This document shows positions 43,108 through 52,146 of a stretch of 62,014 bases of DNA, one piece after another (within the stretch, counting starts at the first letter, position 1; each line of letters opens with the position of its first letter). The stretch is taken from NCBI GenBank assembly GCA_938035125.1, contig CALHNS010000036.1, positions 1 to 62,014 of the forward strand, written 5' to 3'. The position numbers were made by a program, and so were the translations under genes. The DNA comes from an uncultured Granulosicoccaceae bacterium. Its GTDB lineage: Bacteria; Pseudomonadota; Gammaproteobacteria; Granulosicoccales; Granulosicoccaceae. The notes under the pieces are model-generated. The model was not told the DNA's origin and did no database searches. It saw only the letters and a program-made list of their open reading frames with translations.

Positions 43108-45339
43108 TTAGTTAATTTCGTCAAATGGCCCTATCAGTTCATTATTCGCGCCATCGGCAGCTGCTTGATTAGGAACGATTTCAATGGACGGGAGGGCGGA
43201 TGTGTTTAATGCAGGTTCACCTGCAGGAAGAATATCGGAATTAGGTACAAATGATGAAGTTGGGACCAAAGTTTCCAAAGCATCTTGTGGTTTGTCCACG
43301 CGTTGGCCTTCGAAATACAGGTGCAACTCCGGTAAGCGTGGCGTGGGGCGGTTGATTAAAGCTTCCTCACCAAATTGACCTAATTGCGCGGTTCTAAGTT
43401 CCTCGTATTTGTTCTGACTGTAGAATTCGGCATCTTCTGGGTTACGCAAAATGGTTGGGTGTAAGAACACCATCAAGTTGCGCTTGATCTTATTCGCTGT
43501 TTTAAAGCGAAATAGGTTGCCTAGAAATGGAATGTCGCCTAACAGCGGAATTCTTTCTTTCGTGTTGTTAATTTGATCATCGATTAGCCCACCCAACACA
43601 AGCGTTTGGCCGTCTTCAACCAATACGGTGGTTTTTATTGAACGTAGATTTGTGGTGATATCTGATGCACCTGATACGGCTGTGGCGCTAACATCTGAAA
43701 CTTCTTGCTCGATATCCATTTTGATGTTGTTGCCCTCGTTGATTTGAGGACGAACTTTCAGGCTGATACCAACATCTTGGCGTTCAATCGTTTGGAATGG
43801 GTTGTCGTTCGCCGTTGATAACTGTGTTCCGGTAACAAACGGTACGTTCTGACCCACAACAATCTCAGCTTCTTGATTGTCCATGGTAACCAGCGACGGT
43901 GTGGACAGAATGTTGTTATCCGAATCGGATGCAATGGCCGAAACCAAGAATCCGAAATTCACATCACCACCGGCTTGGCCTAGTGCCAATGATAAACCGG
44001 ATGAAAGATTAGCGCCTTGGCTTGCTACGGTTCCAATAAGAGCTTGTGTTGCGCCGCCTAAGTTCGAATAGGCAACCGGACGATTACCACCGGACCCATC
44101 AACGGCAAAGTTAACGCCCAGTTGATTGGTGTTGTTCTCAGATAGTTCAGCGATGATCGCTTCTACTAACACCTGCGCGCGGCGAATATCCAGCTGTTCA
44201 ACAACCGCCAGAATATTTCGCATTTCACCAGGAGGTGCTGTAATGATCAGTGCGTTGGTATCGGCATCGGCTTGAATGTCCACATTTGGGCGACCCGCAT
44301 CCTGATCGGCAGGGCTACGAATAATGGCCGCCGTTGGCGTGGGCGTAACGGGTGCGCCTTGAGCATTAACCGTTGGTTGAGGTACCGCTGCAGGTTGTGC
44401 ATTTCCGGCGTCGCCATCGTTTGACGAGCTGGTACCGATCTGCGCTTGCCCTGCCGATACGCCCGTTAATATAGGCAATAAATCTTCAGAATTGGCATAG
44501 CGAAGATACACAACGCGTGTGTTGCCACCAGATTCAACCGGTGTGTCTAAATTTTTGATCAAGCCGCGCATGCGCACACGAGTGTTGCTGTCACCACTTA
44601 ATAAAATGCTGTTGGTTCGCTCATCAGCTGCGAATCGAACACCGCCGGTGCCGCCTGCTGCCGCGGTTCGAGATTGCAACGATTGCAGAATGCGGATCAC
44701 TTCGCTGGCCGATGCATGATTGATTCGCACCACTTCTACTTCTTCGTTATCGGGGCGATCGATACCTTTGATGATGTCAGTTAAGCGATCGATGTTGGCT
44801 GCGCGGTCAGTGACGATTAGGGTATTGGTTGCTGCGTAGGCTGCTAAGTGGCCTTGTTGCGGCACCAACGGGCGAAGAATGGGCACCAACTGAGCGGCTG
44901 GAACATTTTCCACTTTTATCACTTGGGTAACCAGCTGATCAGACGTTCGGTTATTAGCATCAAAAGAGGGGACAGGGCCTTGCTTTGCGTTCACATCAGG
45001 AACAATCTTTATCAAGTCACCTTGAGGGACGGCTGAAAAGCCATGCACCTGTAAGACGGAAAGAAACGCTTCGTAAATTTCGTCTGAATTCAGTTTCTTC
45101 GAGCTGATAACCGTAACGCGTGCTTTAACTCGCGGGTCAACGACAAAATTGCGTCCAGTCTGAACGGACACCGTTTTGATCATCGTTTGGATGTCGGCAT
45201 TGTTTAGATTGAACTCAAATTCTTCTTCTTCACCCTGCGCATATACCGCCGTGCCCAAGCTGCACATGACGGCAAGCGCTAGCGGTTTTATAAAAGAAGG
45301 AAATTGACGGGTTGGCATGTTTTTGAACCTGATCGGCAT
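43108..45339 (-). CDS. gspD: Type II secretion outer-membrane secretin GspD
   Basis: 743 residues. Signal peptide FIKPLALAVMCSLGTAVYAQ in the first 35 residues (ATG 45339 or, 21 bases later, 45318 as start). N0 domain (FNLNNADIQTMIKTVSVQTGRNFVVDP), three N domains with the repeated KVENVPAAQLVPILRPL type motif, then the secretin domain with LVLGGLIDDQINNTKERIPLLGDIP near residue 575. A long Pro/Ala/Thr insertion near residue 310 precedes the last N domain. Forms the outer-membrane channel. Confidence 0.95.
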   Translation of the reverse strand: MPIRFKNMPTRQFPSFIKPLALAVMCSLGTAVYAQGEEEEFEFNLNNADIQTMIKTVSVQTGRNFVVDPRVKARVTVISSKKLNSDEIYEAFLSVLQVHGFSAVPQGDLIKIVPDVNAKQGPVPSFDANNRTSDQLVTQVIKVENVPAAQLVPILRPLVPQQGHLAAYAATNTLIVTDRAANIDRLTDIIKGIDRPDNEEVEVVRINHASASEVIRILQSLQSRTAAAGGTGGVRFAADERTNSILLSGDSNTRVRMRGLIKNLDTPVESGGNTRVVYLRYANSEDLLPILTGVSAGQAQIGTSSSNDGDAGNAQPAAVPQPTVNAQGAPVTPTPTAAIIRSPADQDAGRPNVDIQADADTNALIITAPPGEMRNILAVVEQLDIRRAQVLVEAIIAELSENNTNQLGVNFAVDGSGGNRPVAYSNLGGATQALIGTVASQGANLSSGLSLALGQAGGDVNFGFLVSAIASDSDNNILSTPSLVTMDNQEAEIVVGQNVPFVTGTQLSTANDNPFQTIERQDVGISLKVRPQINEGNNIKMDIEQEVSDVSATAVSGASDITTNLRSIKTTVLVEDGQTLVLGGLIDDQINNTKERIPLLGDIPFLGNLFRFKTANKIKRNLMVFLHPTILRNPEDAEFYSQNKYEELRTAQLGQFGEEALINRPTPRLPELHLYFEGQRVDKPQDALETLVPTSSFVPNSDILPAGEPALNTSALPSIEIVPNQAAADGANNELIGPFDEIN

Positions 45340-45366
45340 AGCCTAGTAAGTGTAGTTGCCCAGCGC

Positions 45367-46320
45367 TTATTGAGTGAGTGAAATTGAGAGCGGCACTTCC
45401 ACACCGTTACGCAATACCATCACTTCAAGTTGCTCCGCTTTAACCACGTTGCGAAGCGCTCGGATCCCTTGTTTTTGACTGTTAATTTGAATGTTATTCA
45501 CACGAGTAATGACATCGCCTGCGACGATCCCTTGTGCTTCTAAAATTTCTGGGTTTTGCTTCGGTGTAATTTTATAGCCTAGAAGCTTGCCGTTCTCCTG
45601 ATACGGCTCTGCCGCTACAACACGACCCAATAAGGCTGGGTTACGTGCAAGGTAATCACGAATGGCTCCTGGGCTTGTGCTAGGAAGCTCTATAGGGGCA
45701 TTCGGATCAACGCCAGCACCGGCACCTGCGTTAGCTTGCGTAGGTCGTGTGGCGGCTTGAGTCTGGCTGGCAGGTAGCGGTTTAATATCTTCTGCCATGG
45801 ACACTTTTTCAAGTTTTCCGCGGTTTTTAATAATGATGTGGTCGCGATGAACTTCTTCTAACGTGGTTTCACCCACAATGCGCGAACCAATCCTGAAAGC
45901 TTCTTGGTCTCCGTTGTCTACAGAGATGATTGCCATGCTGCGCTCAACCGGGCTGTAGGCAAACACGCCGGCAAGTTTCAAATTAAGCCGAGTCTTTGGT
46001 GCAGGGCCTCGTTTGGGTTCTTCTTTTATTTCGGCAACTGGGGCGGCTGAGAAATCACCAAATAAGTGTTGTTTAGAAATTGCACTGGCGAGCTCTCGCG
46101 GGTTGGGGCCGTTGGCAGCGCGGTTCGTGTTGGTGATAACGCCGTTTGTGGTGCCTACTGATGCTTCTGCTACGGGCAGGAAGGTGGGCACCGCCTTGAG
46201 TACCAAGAAAGCCAAAGCAATGCCAATAGCGATCACTAATAGTGTGTTCGCCCAGCGTGGAAGACGCTCAGGCGATCCGCTTAAAGCGGCTGAAACAGTT
46301 GCGGCAGCATTCACTCGCAA
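45367..46320 (-). CDS. gspC: Type II secretion protein GspC
   Basis: 317 residues. One N-terminal membrane helix (near 25-46), the homology region (LFGDFSAAPVAE, LNLKLAGVFAYSPVERSMAIISV and FRIGSRIVGETTLEEVHRDHIIIKNRGKLE), and a C-terminal PDZ-like domain (QGIVAGDVITRVNNIQINSQKQG). It links the inner-membrane platform to GspD. First gene of the operon; genes G to N are not in this window. Confidence 0.93.
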   Translation of the reverse strand: MRVNAAATVSAALSGSPERLPRWANTLLVIAIGIALAFLVLKAVPTFLPVAEASVGTTNGVITNTNRAANGPNPRELASAISKQHLFGDFSAAPVAEIKEEPKRGPAPKTRLNLKLAGVFAYSPVERSMAIISVDNGDQEAFRIGSRIVGETTLEEVHRDHIIIKNRGKLEKVSMAEDIKPLPASQTQAATRPTQANAGAGAGVDPNAPIELPSTSPGAIRDYLARNPALLGRVVAAEPYQENGKLLGYKITPKQNPEILEAQGIVAGDVITRVNNIQINSQKQGIRALRNVVKAEQLEVMVLRNGVEVPLSISLTQ

Positions 46321-46711
46321 AACTCCTCGTTAAAATTAAAGGCCATTCAAGGTGTGTAACGCACCGCGCTAACGAAACGTCACAGGTTTAGACTCAGCGA
46401 AAGAACCGTGTACTAACCTCATGTTTGTTATGGGGGTTGTGGAGTTTCTCGCAAGCGATACAGCCTCGTCAACCAATCAAATTTGACGCCAGTTGCGCAA
46501 TTATTTATCAGTAGTTGGTTAAATCTTCGACACGATGAAGTGTATCGAACTGAACAAACTTTGTCCGGTTGCATTACCAACACTGCATGTATGGAGTAGT
46601 AGGGGGATTACTGGTTCCCGTCGATTTCATGACAGGATAGAAGTAACGCGCATTACACGCTGGTTACTTGGCGCTAAATTCTTGCGGCAAAAGTAATTTT
46701 ATGGGAAGGAG
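46321..46711. other. Intergenic region upstream of gspC
   Basis: About 390 bases between gspC and the HU hairpin, without a gene. It must hold the gspC promoter, but no pair of boxes stands out on the minus strand. ACGAGGAGT-type ribosome binding sequence lies just before gspC (AACGAGGAGTTTTGCG on the minus strand). Confidence 0.4.
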
Positions 46712-46748
46712 GGGTACGGCATTAACCCTAGAGGTTGACGCCGTACCC
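46712..46748 (-). terminator. Long hairpin downstream of the HU gene
   Basis: GGGTACGGC (46712-46720) pairs with GCCGTACCC (46740-46748), and inside it TTAACC pairs with GGTTGA around a CTAGA loop: 15 paired positions and one mismatch. It begins 10 bases after the HU stop. No T-run follows on the minus strand, so it may act as an mRNA 3' stabiliser, a factor-dependent end or a protein-binding site rather than a classic terminator. Confidence 0.5.
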
Positions 46749-46757
46749 TGCAGTCAA

Positions 46758-47219
46758 TTAATTGACGATATCTTTTAGTGCTTTTAGAGCCACTACACGA
46801 ACGCGCTTAGAAGCAGGCTTTGCTTCACGGTACGCTGGCGGAGCTTCTTTATCAAATGGGTTAACGAAGTAGCCCGCTTTCTTTGCCGGTACTTTTTTAA
46901 CAGAAATTTTGAAAAGACCTGGCATACGGAACATGCCGTACTTCTTTTTAGTGAGGCTGTCACCAACCATTTCAGTGAACGATTCAAGAACCGCACTGAC
47001 TTGCTTGCGGCTTAAATCGGTTTCAGCAGCAATGTGATTCAGAATTTCTGATTTACTTGGGGATTTGCCGCCAGCAGGTTTTGCTGATGCTTTCTTTTTG
47101 GACGAGCTTTTTTTCTTGCTCGCTTTTTTCTTAGAAGCTGCTTTCTTAGCTACTGGGCGTTTTTTTGTAACCGCCTTTTTAGTCGCTCGTTTTTTGGTGG
47201 CTTTCTTTTTTGCCGCCAT
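46758..47219 (-). CDS. HU-family DNA-binding protein with histone H1-like tail
   Basis: 153 residues from ATG 47219 (MAAKKKATKKR), with a GAGGAA ribosome binding site. The first 60 residues are a tail built from Lys, Ala, Ser and Thr (KKASKKKSSSKKKASAKPAGG type), like bacterial H1-like proteins. The rest is an HU/IHF fold: SKSEILNHIAAETDLSRKQVSAVLESF, GMFRMPGLFKISV, and an arm with FVNPFDKEAPP in place of the usual RNP. It should condense DNA or modulate promoters. The fusion order (tail first) is uncommon. Confidence 0.88.
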   Translation of the reverse strand: MAAKKKATKKRATKKAVTKKRPVAKKAASKKKASKKKSSSKKKASAKPAGGKSPSKSEILNHIAAETDLSRKQVSAVLESFTEMVGDSLTKKKYGMFRMPGLFKISVKKVPAKKAGYFVNPFDKEAPPAYREAKPASKRVRVVALKALKDIVN

Positions 47220-47371
47220 AGTTTGGTTCCTCACACAGAAAAATTGGACGTTGAATTTATCAAAGCTTATGCACGTAAACAGTAGTTATCGAGCAAGCTC
47301 ACTTTATTTAAAAGCGTGCGGAAATTAACACATTACCGGCTGCGCTGGTGTGTGTATAGGACAAACAAGCT

Positions 47372-47399
47372 AAAAAACCCGTGTTTTTTTCGGTTTTTT
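47372..47399. terminator. Terminator-like inverted repeat
   Basis: AAAAAACC (47372-47379) and GGTTTTTT (47392-47399) form an A/T-rich stem with T-runs on both strands. Together with the next hairpin it insulates HU from the yggT operon. Confidence 0.5.
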
Positions 47400-47413
47400 T
47401 CCTTCAGATAACA

Positions 47414-47461
47414 AAAAACCCCGTAAAAATGTCAAATTTTGATCATTTTCACGAGGTTTTT
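47414..47461 (-). terminator. Rho-independent terminator after yggT
   Basis: Arms 47414-47431 and 47444-47461 pair at 16 of 18 positions, around the loop TCAAATTTTGAT. On the minus strand the stem ends GGGGTTTTTTG, a good terminator for the yggT operon, whose stop is 60 bases upstream. Confidence 0.8.
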
Positions 47462-47521
47462 GTATATCTGAGCAATCGATATCCGATGTTCTTCTCAATC
47501 GGATTTATGTGCTGTGATTGC

Positions 47522-48124
47522 TTAGGTGGGTATAAACGATAAGAGCGATCCAACCACAAAGTATTGCATCGCAAACAAACCAATGATGACAATCATTACC
47601 GAAAGATCAATGCCACCAATCGGCGGGATAACACCGCGCAATGGGCGCATAACTGGATCGGTGATTGAGCGCAATACGCCTTGAATCGGATTGCCTTGCG
47701 AGTTAGGTATCCAGCTGAGGATCGCTTGAATGATTAGTGCAAAAATGAATACGTTAAAAAGCAAATGAATCATATCTACAAACGTGAGTGCGAATAATTG
47801 ACCCATGTTCCAACCGGCTGGAAATGCCACGGTGCCAAAGCCTGAAACGCCGCCGATGGGTAACAGTTTGAAGAGTAAGAATTTAAACAACAACACGCCA
47901 TAAACCATCACAAGGCTTGCAGAGTCATAGCGCCTAAAGCTGGGTATAACACGTCGCAAAGGCACTAAAATGGGATTAGTTAGGCTGACAATGGCTTGTG
48001 CAAACGGATTGTGGTAATCCGCTCGCGCCCATTGCAGAACAAACCGAATCGCTGGAACGGCTGCATATAAGCTAATGACGGTGCCTAAGATAAAACCTAA
48101 AGCGCCCAGTGCTGCATTACCCAT
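47522..48124 (-). CDS. yggT: YggT-family membrane protein
   Basis: 200 residues, two YggT repeats with hydrophobic segments near 10-30, 66-92, 100-125 and 165-195; AQAIVSLTNPILVPLRRVIPSF near 43-64 and GVLRSITDPVMRPLRGVIPPIGG near 147-169 are the repeated signature. Integral membrane protein of unknown function, often near proC. Starts 3 bases after proC on the same strand; terminator downstream. Confidence 0.93.
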   Translation of the reverse strand: MGNAALGALGFILGTVISLYAAVPAIRFVLQWARADYHNPFAQAIVSLTNPILVPLRRVIPSFRRYDSASLVMVYGVLLFKFLLFKLLPIGGVSGFGTVAFPAGWNMGQLFALTFVDMIHLLFNVFIFALIIQAILSWIPNSQGNPIQGVLRSITDPVMRPLRGVIPPIGGIDLSVMIVIIGLFAMQYFVVGSLLSFIPT

Positions 48125-48127
48125 TCA

Positions 48128-48943
48128 CTACTCTCCGAATTCTTTGCCTAGTTCTATAGCCCGTTCATGGGCAGCCTGCATGGCAGCTTTTACTGCATCA
48201 GGTAATTTGTGTTCGTCAAAGGTGGTTATAGCGGCGTGTGTGGTGCCGCCCTTAGAAGTCACTTGTTTACGCAATTCAGCAGGGCTAGGCCCAGCATCTC
48301 TTGCCATTGTGGATGCACCCAGCGCGGTTTGCACAGCCAGTTGCTTGGCCGTGTCTTTAGGAAGCCCTAAATCCACAGCGCATTGAATCATTTGCTCAAT
48401 AAGGTAGAAAAAATAAGCAGGACCAGAGCCAGAAAGTGCGGTAACCGCATCCAGCTGTGCTTCTTTATCAACCCACACGGTTATGCCTGCTGCCTGCATG
48501 AGTTCCTCGGCCATGTTTTTATGTTGAGGCGCGCATGCAGCGTTTGCGAATAATCCTGTGGCCCCAAGGCCCAGTAGTGCTGGAGTATTCGGCATGCTTC
48601 GAACAATTGCGGTGTTTTCACTAAGCCAATTCTGCATCGCAGCAGCGGTCACCCCAGCGGCCACTGACAGCACCATCCCAGGTTGTGCAGAGGCTTCGTT
48701 GCTTTTAATGCTTTCGCACACCAGCTTTACGTTATTAGGCTTTACGGCAATAACAACGGCATCATCAGCTGTAATAGATTGGGTTGAGCTGATGCAGCTT
48801 ACGCCAAAACGAGCGCTAACCGCCTCCCTTTGTGCGGCGTCAACATCCAGCACTTGAATGGTGTCTGTGCTCGCACCGTTTTGTAGCAAGCCTCCGATAA
48901 GGCTTGAGGCCATGTTGCCGCCGCCAATGAATGTCCAGCGCAT
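48128..48943 (-). CDS. proC: Pyrroline-5-carboxylate reductase
   Basis: 271 residues. Last step of proline synthesis, NAD(P)H-dependent. N-terminal FIGGGNMASSLIGGLL near residues 4-19 binds the cofactor; SMPNTPALLGLGATGLF near 116 and ALSGSGPAYFFYLIEQM near 168, SKGGTTHAAI near 229 are diagnostic. Overlaps the transaldolase stop by one base and is followed by yggT, as in Pseudomonas. Confidence 0.96.
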   Translation of the reverse strand: MRWTFIGGGNMASSLIGGLLQNGASTDTIQVLDVDAAQREAVSARFGVSCISSTQSITADDAVVIAVKPNNVKLVCESIKSNEASAQPGMVLSVAAGVTAAAMQNWLSENTAIVRSMPNTPALLGLGATGLFANAACAPQHKNMAEELMQAAGITVWVDKEAQLDAVTALSGSGPAYFFYLIEQMIQCAVDLGLPKDTAKQLAVQTALGASTMARDAGPSPAELRKQVTSKGGTTHAAITTFDEHKLPDAVKAAMQAAHERAIELGKEFGE

Positions 48944-50052
48944 TAGCTTAGTGCTTGGCGTTTGCTATCGATCGATTTCAGCAATCGATCAAAGGCCTCA
49001 ACGAAGGACTGAATGCCTGCTTGTTCTAATTCGTCGGTGATGGCATCCAGTGAAATGCCTAAATCAGCCAGTTGATTGATTTGTTTATGCGCATCGGCTA
49101 AGCCGCCCATCAGCGTTACAGACACTTTCCCATGGTCGCGAAATTTTTCCAGTGTGGCAGGAGGCACGGTATTAACAGTTTGCGGCCCAATGAGTTCTTC
49201 AACGTACATAACGTCGGAATATTCGGGGTTTTTCGTACCTGTACTGGCCCACAACAGGCGCTGCGGACGAGCGCCAGCTGCCGCTAATTTTTGCCATTTT
49301 TCGCTGCCGAATAAGTTAACAAAATGCCCATAGGCCACTTTTGCGTTGGCGATGGCGACCTTGCCTGCTAAAGCTTTGCCTGCGTCGCCTTTAGATTCCA
49401 GGGCTTTATCCACGGCAGAATCCACTCGGCTGACAAAAAAACTGGCCACAGAGGCAATTTTATCAATCTCACCACCTGATGCGTGGCGTCTTTCTAAGCC
49501 TCGAATGTAGGCTTGTGCAATCTCGCGGTAGCGTTTCACCGAGAACAATAAAGTGACATTCACGTTCACTCCAGCCGCGGTTAAATCTTCAAATGCTTGC
49601 ACACCGGCTTTAGTGCCCGGCACTTTAATCATAAGATTGGGCCGATTAACGCGCGCGTGTAAGTCTAAACCCATCTTTACCGTGCCTGCGGTATCGTCCG
49701 CCAAGTCTGGGGCTACTTCGAGGCTTACCATGCCATCGATACCGTTAGTGCTGTCGTAGGTGCTGCGAAAAGCATCTGCGGCTGCCTGAATATCTTGAAT
49801 GGCCAATTGGTTGAATAGCTCTAAATTGGAGATAGATTCATTGGCTTTGATTTCTGTAGCTAATTGCGCATCGTATTCATCGGTTTTTGCAATCGCGTTT
49901 TCAAATATTGCAGGGTTTGACGTCATCCCCATGATGTGATCTTCGTGAATCATTGATTGCAGTTCATCACCTAGCATGCTGCGCTGGATGTAATCTAGCC
50001 AAAGGCTTTGACCGGCTTCGTGTGCAAGCACCAATGGGTTTTTTGAACTCAT
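48943..50052 (-). CDS. tal: Transaldolase
   Basis: 369 residues, the longer form seen in actinobacteria and cyanobacteria (TAL subfamily). TSNPAIFENAIAK near residue 44, DLADDTAGTV, NLMIKVPGTKAG near 134 with the Schiff-base lysine, NVNVTLLFSVKRY near 159 and WASTGTKNPEYSD near 270. Pentose phosphate pathway. It sits between yggS and proC, where Pseudomonas has none. Overlaps proC by one base. Confidence 0.9.
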   Translation of the reverse strand: MSSKNPLVLAHEAGQSLWLDYIQRSMLGDELQSMIHEDHIMGMTSNPAIFENAIAKTDEYDAQLATEIKANESISNLELFNQLAIQDIQAAADAFRSTYDSTNGIDGMVSLEVAPDLADDTAGTVKMGLDLHARVNRPNLMIKVPGTKAGVQAFEDLTAAGVNVNVTLLFSVKRYREIAQAYIRGLERRHASGGEIDKIASVASFFVSRVDSAVDKALESKGDAGKALAGKVAIANAKVAYGHFVNLFGSEKWQKLAAAGARPQRLLWASTGTKNPEYSDVMYVEELIGPQTVNTVPPATLEKFRDHGKVSVTLMGGLADAHKQINQLADLGISLDAITDELEQAGIQSFVEAFDRLLKSIDSKRQALS

Positions 50053-50097
50053 AAATATTGACCAGGTGAAGTAATAGTTACATTGAATGGCGACAGT

Positions 50098-50823
50098 TTA
50101 ACTTAGCCGTGCCCCGAAGATTGCTGTGCCAACACGAACAACGGTTGCGCCTTCTGCAATGGCTGCATCCATATCGGCGCTCATTCCCATCGATAAGGTA
50201 TCAAGTTTTGGGTGCGTGCTCTTCAGAGTGGAAAGCAGATCGGCCAGTTCCTTGAAAACGGCGCGTTGTGCCTCAAACCCTGTTCGAGGGGCCGGAATAC
50301 TCATCAGCCCGCGCAGTGACAAGTTAGGCAGCTCAGCCACTTGATTCGCCAGCGCTTCCGCGTCTTCGGCTGGTATGCCCGATTTCGAGGCTTCACCGTC
50401 AAGATTTATTTGTAAGCACACCGATAAGGGCGGTAAGTCTGACGGGCGGTTAGTGGAGAGCTTTTGAGCCACTTTCAATCGATCTACGCTGTGCGCCCAG
50501 TCGAAATGTGTGGCAATGGCCGCAGCTTTTCTCGATTGAATGGAGCCGATAAAGTGCCACTGAGCTGGCCAATCGGGGTGCAAGGCTTGCCATGTTTGAA
50601 TCTTTTCTAAGGCCTCGTCAACGTAGTTTTCGCCAAACGCTCTTTGCCCAGCGTGCCACGCGGCTTCAATATCGGCTAAGGGTTTTTTCTTGGTCACCGC
50701 CAACAGTTGTATGGACTGAGGCTTCCGCCCAGCCCTATGGGCCGATTCTTCGATGAGACTTTGCACATTGGCAAGGGATGTGGGGATATCGGTATTTTTT
50801 GTGGGCTCGTTCACAGCGTTCAA
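50098..50823 (-). CDS. yggS: YggS-family PLP-binding protein (PLPBP)
   Basis: 241 residues. LLAVTKKKPLADIEAAWHAG near residue 40 contains the PLP lysine; GENYVDEALEKI near 64, WHFIGSIQSRKAAAI near 88, LSMGMSADMDAAI near 211. Family members handle PLP homeostasis. First gene of the yggS-tal-proC-yggT run; divergent from pilT with a 198-base gap, as in Pseudomonas. Confidence 0.94.
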   Translation of the reverse strand: MNAVNEPTKNTDIPTSLANVQSLIEESAHRAGRKPQSIQLLAVTKKKPLADIEAAWHAGQRAFGENYVDEALEKIQTWQALHPDWPAQWHFIGSIQSRKAAAIATHFDWAHSVDRLKVAQKLSTNRPSDLPPLSVCLQINLDGEASKSGIPAEDAEALANQVAELPNLSLRGLMSIPAPRTGFEAQRAVFKELADLLSTLKSTHPKLDTLSMGMSADMDAAIAEGATVVRVGTAIFGARLS

Positions 50824-51021
50824 CGTTTTGTCGTTTGGGTCTTGGTTCCCATTATGTCGGGTGCATCAAGGTCGAGTGTGGATTTGCTAAGTAAAACTCA
50901 ATTCAGGTCGACACAAACTGTGTTTAGTGGTTAGAAGTAGCCAGTTTGCGCTAGCTCTGATCAGTCGATCATATCGCGTGAGCCAGAATCAAAGCTCACG
51001 CCCAGTACATACAGGTGTTCA

Positions 51022-52059
51022 ATGGATATCGCTCAGCTTTTAACCTTCGGTGTGAAAAACGGTGCTTCTGACTTGCACTTATCAGCAGGACTTCCTCCCA
51101 TGATTCGTGTTGATGGCGATATGCGTCGCATCAATGTGCCGTCGATGGACCACGCTGCTGTTCAGGCCATGGTGTACGACATCATGAACGATAAGCAGCG
51201 TAAAGATTTTGAAGAAAAGCTAGAAACTGACTTCTCTTTTGAAATTCCTGAAACAGCTCGATTTCGTGTAAACGCGTTCAACCAGAACCGTGGCTGTGGT
51301 GCAGTGTTTCGTACCATCCCAACTGAAATTTTAACCCTTGAGCAATTAAGTGCTCCCAGAATCTTTCAAGAGATCTCCTCTTACCCTCGCGGCATCGTGT
51401 TGGTAACAGGCCCTACGGGTTCTGGTAAATCGACAACACTTGCAGGCATGGTTGATTATAAAAACGAATCTGAATTAGGACATATTCTAACCATCGAAGA
51501 TCCTATCGAATTTGTTCACGAAAGTAAGAAGTGTCTGATTAACCAACGCGAAGTTCATCGCGATACGTTTGGGTTCGCCGAAGCTTTGCGTTCTGCTCTT
51601 CGTGAAGATCCTGACGTTATTCTGGTAGGTGAAATGCGAGACATGGAAACCATCGCGTTAGCTTTGTCAGCGGCAGAAACCGGTCACTTAGTATTCGGCA
51701 CACTGCACACAAGTTCTGCAGCGAAAACCATTGACCGTATTGTTGATGTGTTTCCAGCGGGTGAAAAGCCGATGATTCGTTCTATGTTGTCTGAATCTTT
51801 GAAAGCGGTTATCTCACAAACACTACTTAAGAAAGTAGGCGGTGGACGAGTAGCTGCTCATGAAATCATGATTGGAACACCTGCGATCCGTAACCTTATT
51901 CGTGAAGATAAGATTCCGCAAATGTATTCCGCAATTCAAACGGGTCAGGCACACGGTATGCAAACGCTTGATCAGAATTTATCTGAATTGGTTAGCCGTG
52001 GTGTTGTTGACTTGGCGGAAGCGAAGAAGAAAGCGGCTAATCCTGACACATTAAGCTAA
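51022..52059 (+). CDS. pilT: Type IV pilus retraction ATPase PilT
   Basis: 345 residues. DIAQLLTFGVKNGASDLHLSAG at the start, Walker A VTGPTGSGKSTTLA near 131, Walker B VILVGEMRD near 199, and the C-terminal AIRNLIREDKIPQMYSAIQTG. Motor for pilus retraction in twitching. Followed after a short hairpin by pilU. Confidence 0.97.
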   Translation: MDIAQLLTFGVKNGASDLHLSAGLPPMIRVDGDMRRINVPSMDHAAVQAMVYDIMNDKQRKDFEEKLETDFSFEIPETARFRVNAFNQNRGCGAVFRTIPTEILTLEQLSAPRIFQEISSYPRGIVLVTGPTGSGKSTTLAGMVDYKNESELGHILTIEDPIEFVHESKKCLINQREVHRDTFGFAEALRSALREDPDVILVGEMRDMETIALALSAAETGHLVFGTLHTSSAAKTIDRIVDVFPAGEKPMIRSMLSESLKAVISQTLLKKVGGGRVAAHEIMIGTPAIRNLIREDKIPQMYSAIQTGQAHGMQTLDQNLSELVSRGVVDLAEAKKKAANPDTLS

Positions 52060-52073
52060 GCATTATTTATTAC

Positions 52074-52100
52074 GGGTGGGCTAGAAAATTAAGCCCACCC
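52074..52100 (+). terminator. Hairpin between pilT and pilU
   Basis: GGGTGGGCT (52074-52082) and AGCCCACCC (52092-52100) form a 9-base-pair perfect stem, with ATTTGATTT following. It may be a weak terminator or attenuator that lowers pilU relative to pilT, 15 bases after the pilT stop. Confidence 0.55.
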
Positions 52101-52146
52101 ATTTGATTTAAACCAAACAAACGAATTTCATAAGGATTTATTGGGT

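Noticed and set aside
47065..47328. Phe/Leu-rich frame of 87 codons on the plus strand
   Set aside because: It is the antisense of the Lys/Ala-rich HU tail; the composition follows from AAA/AAG codons on the other strand.
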